From NCBI RefSeq assembly GCF_040958095.1, contig NC_091230.1, forward strand, positions 6,953,926-7,017,925: a DNA stretch of 64,000 nucleotides, read 5' to 3'. The notes beneath the pieces are model-generated. The model was not told where the DNA came from. It ran no database searches and worked only from the letters and a program-made list of their open reading frames with translations. Positions 9,680 through 20,207 of the stretch are shown piece after piece. Numbering within the stretch: the stretch's first letter is position 1; each line of letters starts with the position of its first letter. The DNA comes from Procambarus clarkii. Lineage: Eukaryota > Arthropoda > Malacostraca > Decapoda > Cambaridae. The translations under genes were made by a program, and so were the position numbers.

Positions 9680-12460
9680 TAAATAGAAGGAGGCGAGCGA
9701 GGAGGAAGGAGTAAAGAGGAGGAAGGAGGAAGAGAGCTAGGAGGAAGAAGAGCGAGGAGGAGGGCGAGAAGGAAGGAATAGGAGGTCGAGGAGGAAGGAA
9801 TAGGAGGTCGAGGAGGAAGGAATAGGAGGTCGAGGAGGAAGGAGGAGGAAGGCGAGGAGGAAGGAGGAGGGCGAGAAGGAAGGACGAGGAGGGCGAGGAA
9901 GGACGAAGAGGGCGAGGAGGAGAGCGAGGAGGAGGGAGGAGGGGGAGAAGGAGGGAGAAGGGGGAGAAGGAGGGAGGAAGAGGGCGAGGATGAAGGAGGA
10001 GGAGGAGGAGGGCGAAGAGGGAGCAGGAACGAGGACGAGGAAGGAGGAGTAGGGCGAGGAGGAAGGAGGAGAAAGGAGGAGGGAGGAAGGCGAGGAGGAG
10101 GGAGGAGGGCGAGGAGGAGGGAGGAGGGCGAGGAGGAGGGAGGAGGGTGAAAAGGAAGGAGGAGGAGGGCGAGGAGGAAGGAAGAGTAGGGCGAGGAGGA
10201 AGGAGGAGGAGGGCGTGGAGGGCGAGGAGGGAGGAAGAGGGCGAGGAGGAGGAGGACGAGGAGGAAGGAGCAGGAAGGAGGAGGGCGAGGAGGAAGGATG
10301 AGGAGGGCGAGGAGGGAGGAGGAGGGCGAGGAGGAAGGAGTAGCAGGGCGAGGAGGGAGAGGGAGGAGGAGGCGGGTGAGGAGTAAGGAGGAGGACGAGA
10401 AGGAAGGAGGAGAAAGGAGGAGGGCGAGGAGGAAGGAGGAGAAGGGTGAGGAGGAAGGAGGAGGAGGGCGAAGAGGAAGGATGAGGACGAAGAGGAAGGA
10501 GGAGGGCGAGAAGGAATAGGAGGTCCAGGAGGAAGGAGGAGGAGGAGGTCCAGGAGGAAGGAGGAGGAGGAGAGCAAGGAGGAAGGAGGAGGAGGAGGAG
10601 AGCAAGGAGGAAGGAGGAGGAGGAAGGAGGAAGAGGCCGAAGAGGAAGGAGGTGGAGGAAGAAGGGCAGGGAGTAGGAAGGAGGAGGAGGAAGGAGGAGG
10701 AGGGCGAGGAGGAAGGAGGAGAAGGAGGGCGAAGAGGAAGGATGAGGGCGAAGAGGAAGGATGAGGGCGAAGAGGAAGGATGAGGGCGAGGAGGAAGGAG
10801 GAGGGCGAGAAGGAATAGGAGGTCGAGGAGGAAGGAGGTGGAGGAAGAAGGAGGGCAAGGAGGAAAAAGGAGGAGGAGGGCGAGGAGGAAGGAGGAGTAG
10901 GAGGGCGAAGAGGAAGGAGGAGGGAGGAAGGAGGAAGGAAGAGGAGGAGGGCGAAGAGGAAGGAGGAGGAGGAGGGCGTGGAGGAAGGATGAGGGGGAGA
11001 AGGAAGAGCGAGGAGGAAGGAGGAGGAGGGAGGAGGGCAAGGAGGAAGGAGGTGGAGGAAGGAGGAGGAGGGCGAAGAGGAAGGAGGAGGAGGACGAGAA
11101 CGAAGGAATAGGAGGTCGAGGAGGGAGGAGGAAGAGGGCGAGGAAGAAGGGGGAGAGCGAGGAGGGCGAGAAGGAAGGAATAGGAAGTCGAGGAGGAAGG
11201 AGGAGGGCGAGGAGGAAGGAGGAGGGCGAGGAGGAAGGAGGAGGAGGGCGAGGAGAAGGAAGGAAGAGGGCGAGGAGGAGGAAGGAGGAGGAAAAGGAAG
11301 GAGGAGGAGGAGAGCGAGGAGGAAGGAGGAGAGCGAGGAGGAAGGAGGAGGGCGAGGAGGAAGGAGGAGGAGGGCGAGGAGAAGGAAGGAAGAGGGCGAG
11401 GAGGAGGAAGGAGGAGGAAAAGGAAGGAGGAGGAGGAGAGCGAGGAGGAAGGAGGAGAGCGAGGAGGAAGGAGGAGAGCGAGGAGGAAGGAGGAAAGAGG
11501 AGAGCGAGGAGGAGGGCGAGAAGGAAGGAATAGGAGGTCGAGGAGGAAGGAGCAAGAAGAAGGAAGAGAGCGAGGAGGAAGGAGGAATAATTCCAGGAAA
11601 GAGGATGAGGTCGAGGAGAAAGGAGGAAGGTAAGGAGAAAGGAGGAAAGAGGAGAACGAGGAGGAGGAGGGCGAGAAGGAAAGGATAGGAGGTCGAGGAG
11701 GAAGGAGGAAGAGGGCGAGGAGGAGGGCGAGGAGGAAGGAGGAGGAGGAAGGCAAGGAGGAGGAGGGCGAGGAAGAAGGAGGAGGAGGAAGGCAAGGAGG
11801 AGGAGGGCGAGGAAGAAGGAGGAGGAGGAAGGCAAGGAGGAGGAGGGCGAGGAAGAAGGAGGAGGAGGGCAAAAAGGAAGGAGGAGAGCGAAAAGGAAGG
11901 AGGAAGATGTTAAGGAGGAGAAGAGCCAGGAGAAAGGAGGAGTAGGAGGTCGAAAAGGAAGGAGTTGGTAAGGTAGGAAGGTTGCGGAGGAGGAGGTCGA
12001 GGAGGAGGAGGGAGGAGGAGGTCGAGGAGGAAGAGATCAAGGAGGAAGGAGGAAAAATTCCAGGTAGAAGGATGAGGTCGAGGAGGAGATCGAAGAGGAA
12101 GGAGGAGATCAAGGAGGAAGGAGGAGGAGGAAGGAGGAGGAGGAGGTCGAGGCAGAGGATGAAGGAGGAGGAGGAGGTCGAGGCAGAGGAGGAAGGAGGA
12201 TGAAAAAGAGGAAGGAGTAGGTCTAAGAGGAAGGAGGAAGAAAGGGGAGAGGAAAGGAGGAGGGGGGGAAGGAGCAGGACGTCTGGAGGGAAAAGGGGGG
12301 GAGTTAGATAATGGAGGAGAAGAGGAGGGGGAAGAATAGCAGGGGTAGGAGTATAAGAACAGATAAGAGGGGGGGAGGGGGAAGAGGAGGAGGAGTAAGA
12401 GTAGGGGGACGAGAAGGAAGGGGAAGAGGAGGGGGGAGAGGGTAGGGGGAATAGAAGGGG
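9680..12460. repeat. Homopurine tract, GAGGAGGAAGGAGGAGGGC-type
   Basis: About 2.8 kb of nearly pure purine on the plus strand, assembled from GAGGAAGGAGGAGGGC words with local higher-order duplications, for example about 11218-11337 repeated at about 11345-11465, and a 40-bp unit repeated three times at 11740-11850. All long serine/proline/leucine frames on the minus strand here are by-products of composition. Confidence 0.95.
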
Positions 12461-12464
12461 GGGA

Positions 12465-13880
12465 TGAGGAGGAAGGGGAAGAACAGGGGGAGGGGTAAGA
12501 GAAGGAAGGGGAAGAGCAGGGGGAGGGGTAAGAGAAGGAAGGGGAAGAGCAGGGGGAGGGGTAAGAGAAGGAAGGGGAAGAGCAGGGGGAGGGGTAAGAG
12601 AAGGAAGGGGAAGAGCAGGGGGAGGGGTAAGAGAAGGAAGGGGAAGAGCAGGGGGAGGGGTAAGAGAAGGAAGGGGTAGAGCAGGGGGAGGTGTAAGAGA
12701 AGGAAGGGGAAGAGCAGGGGGGAGGGGTAAGAGAAGGAAGGGGTAGAGCAGGGGGAGGGGTAAGAGAAGGAAGGGGAAGAGCAGGGGGAGGGGTAAGAGA
12801 AGGAAGGGGAAGAGCAGGGGGAGGGGTAAGAGAAGGAAGGGGAAGAGCAGGGGGAGGGGTAAGAGAAGGAAGGGGAAGAGCAGGGGGAGGGGTAAGAGAA
12901 GGAAGGGGTAGAGCAGGAGGAGTTGTAAGATCAGGAAGGGCAAGAGCAGGAGGGAGGGGTAAGAGAAGGAAGGGGTAGAGCAGGGGGAGGGGTAAGAGAA
13001 GGAAGGGGTAGAGCAGGGGGAGGGGTAAGAGAAGGAAGGGGAAGAGCAGGGGGAGGGGTAAGAGAAGGAAGGGGAAGAGCATGGGGAGGGGTAAGAGAAG
13101 GAAGGGGAAGAGCAGGGGGAGGGGTAAGAGAAGGACGGGGTAGAGCAGGGGGAGGGGTAAGAGAAGGAAGGGGAAGAGCAGGGGGAGGGGTAAGAGAAGG
13201 AAGGGGTAGAGCAGGGGGAGGGGTAAGATCAGGAAGGGGAAGAGCAGGGGGGAGGGGTAAGAGAAGGAAGGAGTAGAGCAGGGGGAGGGGTAAGAGAAGG
13301 AAGGGGTAGAGCAGGGGGAGGGGTAAGAGAAGGAAGGGGTAGAGCAGGGGGAGGGGTAAGAGAAGGAAGGGGTAGAGCAGGGGGAGGGGTAAGAGAAGGA
13401 AGGGGTAGAGCAGGGGGAGGGGTAAGAGAAGGAAGGGGTAGAGCAGGGGAAGGGGCAAGAGAAGGAAGGGGTAGAGCAGGGGGAGGGGTAAGAGAAGGAA
13501 GGGGAAGAGCAGGGGGAGGGGTAAGAGAAGGACGGGGTAGAGCAGGGGGAGGGGTAAGAGAAGGAAGGGGTAGAGCAGGGGGAGGGGTAAGAGAAGGAAG
13601 GGGAAGAGCAGGGGGAGGGGTAAGAGAAGGACGGGGTAGAGCAGGGGGAGGGGTAAGAGAAGGAAGGGGTAGAGCAGGGGGAGGGGTAAGAGAAGGACGG
13701 GGTAGAGCAGGGGAAGGGGTAAGAGAAGGAAGGGGTAGAGCAGGGGGAGGGGTAAGAGAAGGAAGGGATAGAGCAGGGGGAGGGGTAAGAGAAGGAAGGG
13801 GAAGAGCAGGGGGAGGGGTAAGAGAAGGAAGGGGAAGAGCAGGGGGAGGGGTGAGAGAAGGCAGGGGCTGAGCAGGGGGA
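12465..13880. repeat. 33-bp G-rich minisatellite, about 42 copies
   Basis: The unit reads AGGGGGAGGGGTAAGAGAAG then GAAGGGGAAGAGC. Units differ at few sites (GGGGAAG or GGGGTAG; GAAGG or GACGG), with occasional single-base insertions. Because 33 is a multiple of three, the array leaves minus-strand frames of hundreds of codons that are not genes. Confidence 0.95.
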
Positions 13881-14219
13881 GGGGGAGATGGTCACTACCC
13901 GCGGGTATAAACACTGGACCACCACCCGGGTGATGGTCAGCTGGGTACTAGCTGACCCTCGCCTGGTGGGACCCACATCACAGCCGTCGCTGCCTCACCA
14001 ACCTGCATGTTCACTTAATAATATTAATTTAATTCATTAGTAAAATCAGAGATAAATTTATGTAAAATATTATTATCTGATTCTTTATTTTTCTTGCTGT
14101 ATTTGATGAAGATGAACACACCATAGTCATCTACCAAGACATGCCTGTTTAATCCAGCGCCCTAACAAGTCATGGCAACTCTGTAGGCCTATAGTGTACA
14201 TGTCCCGGCCGTCACACAG
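13881..14219. other. Spacer at the centre of the purine/pyrimidine inverted structure
   Basis: Mixed-composition sequence between the arms. It contains a short inverted repeat GGTCAGCT...AGCTGACC (13935-13957) and an AT-rich stretch (14020-14110). No coding exon could be supported. Confidence 0.6.
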
Positions 14220-15722
14220 ATCCTGTTACACTCCCTCCCCATCTTCTCCTCCCCACCTTCCTCTCTTCCCTCCTACCCCGCTTCCCCCTCCTCTTCCCCT
14301 TCCTCCTTCTCATTCCCTTTCTCTTACCCCTCCCCTCTTCCTCTCCTCTTTCCCTTCCTTCACATCCTCTCTTCTCTTACCCCCTCCCCACTCCTCATCC
14401 CCCTTCCCTTACCCCTCCCCCTCCTCCTCCCCCTTCTCTTACCCCTACCCCATTTTCTTTCCCTTTCTCTTACCCCCCTCCCTTCTTCCCCCTCCTCTTC
14501 CCATTCCTCCTCATCCCCCTTCTCTTTCCCCTCCCCTCTTCCCCCTCCTCTTCCCCTTCCTCCTCATTTTCATCCTACTTCTCTTTGCCATCCTCCCCTC
14601 CTCCACTCTTCTCTTACCCCTCCCCCTCTTTACCCCGTTCTCTTACCCCTCCCCCTCATCTTCCCCTTCTCTTACCCCTCCTCTCTCCCCCCTCTTCTTC
14701 CCCTTCCTTCTCATCCCCTTCTCTTTCCCCCTCCCTTCTTTCCCTCCTCATTTTCATCCTCCTTCTCTTCCCCATCCTCCCCTCCTCCTCATCCACCCTT
14801 CTCTTACCCCTCCCCCCCTTTTACCCCCTTTCTTTTACCCCTCCCTCTCCTCTTACCCTTCTCTTACCCCTCCTCTCTCCCCCCCCCCCCTCCTCTTCCC
14901 CTTCCTCCTCATCCCCGTCTGTTACCCCTCCTTTTCGCCCTCCTCCCCACCCCCCCTTCTCTTACCTCTCCCCCTCCTTACCGCCCCGTTCTCTTACTTC
15001 TTCCCCCTACCCTCACCCCCTCCACTTCCCCTTCCCCTTCCTTCTCATCACCCTTCCCTCACTCCTCTTCTTCGCCCTCCCCCTCTTACCTCTACTACTT
15101 CTACCCCTGCTATTCTCCCCCTCCTCTTCTCCTCCGTCACTTAGTTCCCCCCTCCCCGAGGTCCTCCTCCTTGCACCTCCTCCTTCCCCCTCCCCCCTCT
15201 TCCTCCTTCCTCCTAGACCTACTCCTTTCTCCTCTACATTATCCTCCTTCCTCCTAGCCCTCTTCCTTCTCCTTCCTCCTCGTTCTGTTCCTTACTCCTC
15301 GCCTTCCTCTTCCTCCTTCCTCCTTTCCCTCCTCATTCCACCTCTCCTTCCTCCTCACCCACCTCCTCCTTCCTCCTCGCCCTCCTCCTCCTCCTTCCTC
15401 CTCGCCCTCCTCCTCCTCCTTCCTCCTCACCCTCCTCCTCCTCCTCGCCCTCCTCCTCCTCCTTCCTCCTCGCCCTCCTCCTCCTCCTTCCTCCTCGCCC
15501 TCCTTCCTCCTCGCCCTCCACCTCCTCCTTCCTCCTCGCCCTCCTCCTCTTTCCTCCTCACCCTCCTATTCATCCTTCCTCCTCGTTCTTCTCCATCCTC
15601 CTCGCCCTCCTCCTTCCTCCTCACCATCCTCCTTGCCCTCCTCCTCCTTCCTCTCCACCCTCCTCCTCCTTTCTCCTTGCCCTTCTCCTCCTCGCCCTCC
15701 TCCTCCTCCTTCCTCCTTGCTC
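14220..15722. repeat. Homopyrimidine tract, inverted counterpart of 9680-13880
   Basis: The first part (14220-15140) is made of CTTCTCTTACCCCTCCCC words, the reverse complement of the 33-bp unit. The second part (15180-15722) is CTCCTCCTTCCTCCTCGCCC, the reverse complement of the homopurine words. The order mirrors the left arm, but this arm is shorter and more diverged. Confidence 0.9.
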
Positions 15723-17576
15723 TCCTTCAATATATAAGACAACAAAACGTTTTCAGATTCTTTCTCACCACTTTCCAGCAACATTTATAATTTATATGAA
15801 TTATTTTAGGGAATAATACATAAATTATATATTTAAACATGATATTAGTGTTTAGTGGAATGCATAAGGAGTCAAATTGTGTTAAAAAGAGCGATTTTTA
15901 GAAAATTTGGAAAACTACTTTTTTCTGATCATAGAATAACTAAGAGTATTTTGAAGGTTTCCTTCAGCCATTAAACATCATTCACAATTTATGAATGAAT
16001 TTTACAAAAAACACCATATATTTTATATTTAAACATTTAAAAACTATTTGTACTACATTAGGAACAAAATAGTCGTAGAAAAACAATTTATTATATAACC
16101 TTTGTGTTTGGATTTTTGGGTTAAAAATTTCTCAAAGGCTCTCCTGCTTAATTCTCAATGCAAGTCATTCCTACACCTATGGGAAGAGATAGATGAACGT
16201 TTACTATACGATTTGTGTTTGCTGGGAAACCCCAGCCTCGCTACCTGAGAGGCGGCCAGCGACTTGTCGGGAAAATGTTCCCAAGTGGACCCGCCCAGGA
16301 TGGGGGAGGACCGTCACGGTGACGCAATAGTGTTGAAAGTGATGTTGGATGGAGGAGTTTTATTTTCTGTGAATACATTTAATTATGTTTTGTTAGGAAA
16401 ACGTTTATTATGGAATGCTGATGGATTTGCTGGTTTGTGTGGGAGAAATGCAACGTTTGTGTGGGAGAACTGCAACGTTTGTGTGGGAGTAGTTAGTGAG
16501 AGAACTTCATACCAGACGAGGAGTGTATGCCGAACTCCAAGTGTGAGCTGAAACTTATAGTGTGAACTGAACTGTAAGGTGGTGCAGGACTTCAAGTTGA
16601 GTAGTGGAACTCCAGATACAGTGAATCGTCGAGTAGTGTAGGTAGCTACACGTCGTTTGTGTGAAGCGTTTGGAGGGAGCTTCACCGACCTTGAAGGAGG
16701 AGGACTACCTTCCTGCTGATTGAAGGAACTGCAGGAGTACCTTACAGAATATTTTGAGGAGCCAGGTTATGATTGTAGTAGGGGACCTCGAGTAATGGAA
16801 CAGAGGATCACTTGGATCTTGATGTTTAAGAGAGTGCTTTACTGCGTTTTGGCATGAAAGACGCAGTGTAAGGTGAGAGATTGATGCTTTTTGTAGAGTA
16901 GGAAATATGTGAATATTTTTTTTTGTGCCATATATTGCAGCCAAAAGCAGTGAAGGAACCAGAAGGTTGTAAGCCGAAGTTTAAGTAGCAGCCTGATACA
17001 ATTATAGGTTGGAGCCATAAGGCGATATCGGAGTGTTATCAGTTGGTAGCCGCCTAAGAGGTCGTAATGTTTTATAACTTTTCCTGCATGTATATTGTGT
17101 ATGTTCTATCATATTGAATGTTATATTTGTTAGCTGGGTTTAGCTCTTGTCCTGGTGAGGCTTTCTGCCTAGAGAGAGAAAGACACAGCTATTACTTGGG
17201 TGATAGTGGACTATAACTAACTAAGGGGGATTGAGAGATTATCCCCCAGTAAGGAGAGTGCAGGGAGACATGGCGGCTCAAGAGCGGGTGACAACTAGGC
17301 AGTGTGAGACATACCCCTGAATAAAGGTAATCCTGAACACCTCTTACAGAACCAGACGCTTACGAGGGTGATCTAAATAAATGCAAGCACTCCAGTGTTC
17401 ATTGCTGGTCGACCGACAGTAGTAGGAGCGTGGCTGCCGAGGTCGGCTGTTTGTTCTGTCAGGGAGTGGTTGGGGTCTCTGCTCGACGCATAAGCTAATG
17501 TCAGGCTGGTGCTAATTCCAAGTTTCATTGTATGTATGAAGAAACCACTCCCCTCCCCTCCACCCCTCTGATACCA
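15723..17576. other. No recognised gene; AT-rich then mixed sequence
   Basis: 15723-16140 is AT-rich without features. 16230-17400 is more complex and includes a 20-bp direct tandem (TTTGTGTGGGAGAAYTGCAA words at 16435-16485). Short frames here (for example 16264-16551) show no family resemblance. Its nature is unknown. Confidence 0.4.
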
Positions 17577-18071
17577 GACTGTTATAAGAGACCCCAGTAA
17601 TGTCCTCTGCTACACAGACCTGACTGTTATAAGAGACCCCAGTAATGTCCTCTCGTATACAGACCTGACTGTTATATAGACCACAGTAACGTCCTCACAT
17701 ATTATAGACCTGACTGTTATAAGAGACCCCAGTAATGTCCTCTGGTACACATATTTGACTGTTATAAGAGACCTAATTAATGTCCTCTAGTACATATATC
17801 TGACTGTTATAAAAGTCCTAATTAATGTCCTCTGGTACACATATCTGACTGTTATAAGAGACGCAAGTAATGTCATCTAGTACACAGACCTGACTGTTAT
17901 AAGAGACCCCCTGTAAAGTCCTCTGGTACACATATCTGATTGTTATAAGATACCCCAGTAATGTCCTCTGGTACACAGACCTGACTGTTATAAGTGTCTC
18001 CAGTAATGTCCTCTGATACACAGACCTGACTGTTATAAGAGTGCCCATTAATGTCCTCTCGTACACATGCA
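17577..18071. repeat. 45-bp minisatellite, 11 copies
   Basis: The unit begins GACTGTTATAAGAGACCCCA and continues GTAATGTCCTCTGGTACACA then GACCT. Eleven copies can be counted, with 10-25 percent divergence by eye. It lies downstream of the last visible FN3 exon. Confidence 0.95.
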
Positions 18072-18510
18072 GGACTATGCAGAACTTATGAGTTATTAAA
18101 AACACATAAATATAAGCGCATAAGCTTGGATACATAAAAAGTGAATTAACAACCAAAGGTTTAGAAATTGAATAGAGAATGTCAGCCTAGTTTCTTTATT
18201 TTATCAAACTATACCTAGATAAATTTATCAATTAAATATACCATTTATATATAAAAATTTTCATAATTTGTTGAACCACGCCAATGGGTATAATTCTTGT
18301 TCTATTTTAAATAATCTTAAACTTTACATTTAAATTTTTATTATTATCCAGATTCTGAATTTCACAATTACTAAGTAGTTCAGTTTCGAAGCCTTTGAAT
18401 TGATCTAAAACATCTAAACTTTTAAATATATCACGTGGTATATACACGATTTTTTGTAAGTCAGGATTGGATGAATGTAAACAGTGCAAGTTAAACAAAT
18501 ATTGCCTCAC

Positions 18511-18701
18511 CTCCACTTGGGTGACATTGGCTGTAGTGTTGTGATGGATGACTTCCTCTTGTGTTGCCTGGCCCGAGACGACCCGGGCAGAGGCCTGGTA
18601 GAGGACCAAGGCGCCCGCTGGGTGTGTGAGCGGGTCCCAGGCTACTTCCACGCTGTCTGTTGTGACAGACAACTTCCTCAAGTTTCGGACCGGAGATGGT
18701 T
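18511..18701 (-). CDS. FN3 gene exon 8 (first part of FN3 domain 4)
   Basis: Acceptor CTCTCCACAG at 18702-18711 and donor GAG|GTGAGG at 18510. 191 bp enter in phase 1 (completing a lysine codon with the last base of exon 7) and leave in phase 0. It reads KPSPVRNLRKLSVTTDSVEV, then AWDP and a stretch ending NTTANVTQVE. P-x-P-V-R-N-L and V-x-V-A-W-D-P are the A and B strands of an FN3 fold; N-T-T and N-V-T are possible N-glycosylation sites. The rest of this domain should be in a further exon, which I could not find between 1 and 18510. Confidence 0.85.
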
Positions 18702-18727
18702 CTGTGGAGAGGTCAGAGCAACGGCTG

Positions 18728-18868
18728 TGAGTGGGCTGAGTGGAAAGGAAGTGGGCTGAGTGGAAAGGAGAGTGGGCTGAGTGAAAGGGGAAAGTGGGCT
18801 GAGTGGAAGGTGGAGTGGGCTGAGTTGAAGGGGGAGTGGGCTGAGTAGAAGGGAGAGTGGGTTAAGGT
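18728..18868. repeat. About 19-bp tandem repeat (GTGGGCTGAGTGGAARGGA)
   Basis: Seven or so imperfect copies lie immediately upstream of the exon 8 acceptor, so the intron polypyrimidine region is followed at once by this array. Confidence 0.85.
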
Positions 18869-18945
18869 TCACTTTTTTTTTACTCCATGAATTTTTACTT
18901 ATATATGTCTGTCGTACCATCAGCAAACATTTCCTAAGCACAACT

Positions 18946-19488
18946 CACCTAGTTGTGCTTGGGGAGGTTGAGCTTTGGCTCTCTGTCCCGCCCCTTAACT
19001 GTCAATGAAATGGTGTAAAATGGTGTGATTTTGGACCATATTGGGCTCTATCAAATCTACATATGAAACTGTGTATGGAGTCAGCCTCCACCACATCACT
19101 GCTTAATGCATCCCATTTACTAACTACTCTGACACTGAAAAAATTCTTTCTAATATCTTTGTGGCTCATTTGGGTACTAAGTTTCAATCTGTGTCCCTCT
19201 GATCGTGTTCTACCCATGATAAATAGTTTGTCTTTGTCCACCCCTGTCAATTTTATAGGTGGTTATCATGTCTCCGCTTAATCTTCTGTCTTCCAGGGAC
19301 ATGAGGTTTAGCTCCCGTAGCCTTTCCTCCTAGCTCATACCTCGCAGTTCTGGGACTAGTCTGGTGGCATACCTCTGAATCTTCTCTAACTTTGTATTGT
19401 GTTTAACTAGGTATGAACTCCAAGCTTGAGCTGTATTCACCAGGATTGGTCTGGCATAAGTGTTATACAAGGTTCTGAGCGATTCTTT
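18946..19488 (-). mobile_element. LINE-A (A2 subtype) 3' fragment
   Basis: Minus-strand fragment of the carboxy end of the LINE-A polyprotein: TLYNTYARPILVNTAQAWS, YATRLVPELRGMS, then MTGVDKDKLFIM and DIRKNFFSVRVVSKWDALSS, ending with the family tail (AACTAGGTGAG). The 5' part is missing; at about 19489 it abuts a SINE. Frames shift, so it is a dead copy. Confidence 0.85.
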
Positions 19489-19492
19489 GTAT

Positions 19493-19562
19493 TCACCAAG
19501 TTGTGTTTGCGGGTTGTCGGCCCGCCTCTCAACTGTCAATCAACTGTTTACTAACCACTATT

Positions 19563-19633
<71 letters not shown>

Positions 19634-19822
19634 ACACACACACACACACACCGTGAAGCAGCCCGTGACAGCTGACTAACTCACAGGTACCTATTTACTG
19701 CAAGGTAAAAGGGCCATTTAGGGTGAAAGAAACTTTGCCCATTTGTTTTTGCCTGGTGCGGGAATCGAACTCGCGCCACAGAATTACGAGGCCTGCGCGT
19801 TATCTATCAGGCTACCAGGGCC
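19493..19822 (-). mobile_element. tRNA-derived SINE S1, copy 1
   Basis: In its own orientation (minus) it starts at a tRNA-like head near 19822 with a box-B-like GAGTTCGATTCCC, runs through a central body (GTCAGCTGTCACGGGCTGCT), an internal (TG)n on that strand (19567-19650), and ends with GTTGAGAGGCGGGCC...CACAA near 19493. The tail matches the LINE-A tail. Confidence 0.85.
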
Positions 19823-19827
19823 CTTTT

Positions 19828-19828
<1 letters not shown>

Positions 19829-19885
<57 letters not shown>

Positions 19886-19905
19886 TGTGTGTGTGTGTGT
19901 GTGTG
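19829..19905. repeat. (GT)n microsatellite
   Basis: About 38 dinucleotides between two S1 SINEs; on the minus strand this is the (AC)n that follows the 3' tail of SINE copy 2. Confidence 0.95.
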
Positions 19906-19906
19906 T

Positions 19907-20187
19907 ATCCACCTAGTAATTCACCTAGTTGTGTTTTGCGAGGTTGAGCTCTGCTCTCTTGGCCCGCCTCTCAACATCCAATCAATAAACTTTTTTTTCA
20001 CACCCACACACTCCCCAAGGAAGCAGTCCGGACAGCTGTCTTTCTCCCAAGTACCTATTTACTGCTAGGTAACAGGGGGCATCAGAATGAAAAAAACTGC
20101 AAATTTTGTTACAGCCGGCGACGGGAATCGAACCCGGGTACACAGGACTACGTATCCAGCGTACTGACCATTCAGCCACCGGCCCCT
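19907..20187 (-). mobile_element. tRNA-derived SINE S1, copy 2
   Basis: Same order as copy 1: tRNA-like head at the right (GGGTTCGATTCCCG, rightmost base near 20187), body with AGCTGTCCGGACTGCTTCC, short central CA stretch, then the tail at the left (GTTGAGAGGCGGGCC). A 17-bp palindrome GGAGGCCAGTGGCCTCC sits at its head border (20187-20203). Confidence 0.85.
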
Positions 20188-20207
20188 GGAGGCCAGTGGC
20201 CTCCGTA

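Noticed and set aside
9603-13976. Frames of 688-1068 codons rich in S, P and L
   Set aside because: They are translations of homopurine tracts in all three frames of one strand; composition alone explains them.
13881-13980. Possible FN3 exon (minus strand, STQLTITRVVVQ)
   Set aside because: No matching acceptor and phase, and a stop in the frame that would join exon 8.
14194-15790. Proline/serine-rich frames of 316 and 401 codons
   Set aside because: Pyrimidine low-complexity sequence, the inverted counterpart of the purine tract.
16264-16551. 95-codon plus-strand frame
   Set aside because: No family resemblance, overlapping frames on the other strand, and no splice or start support.
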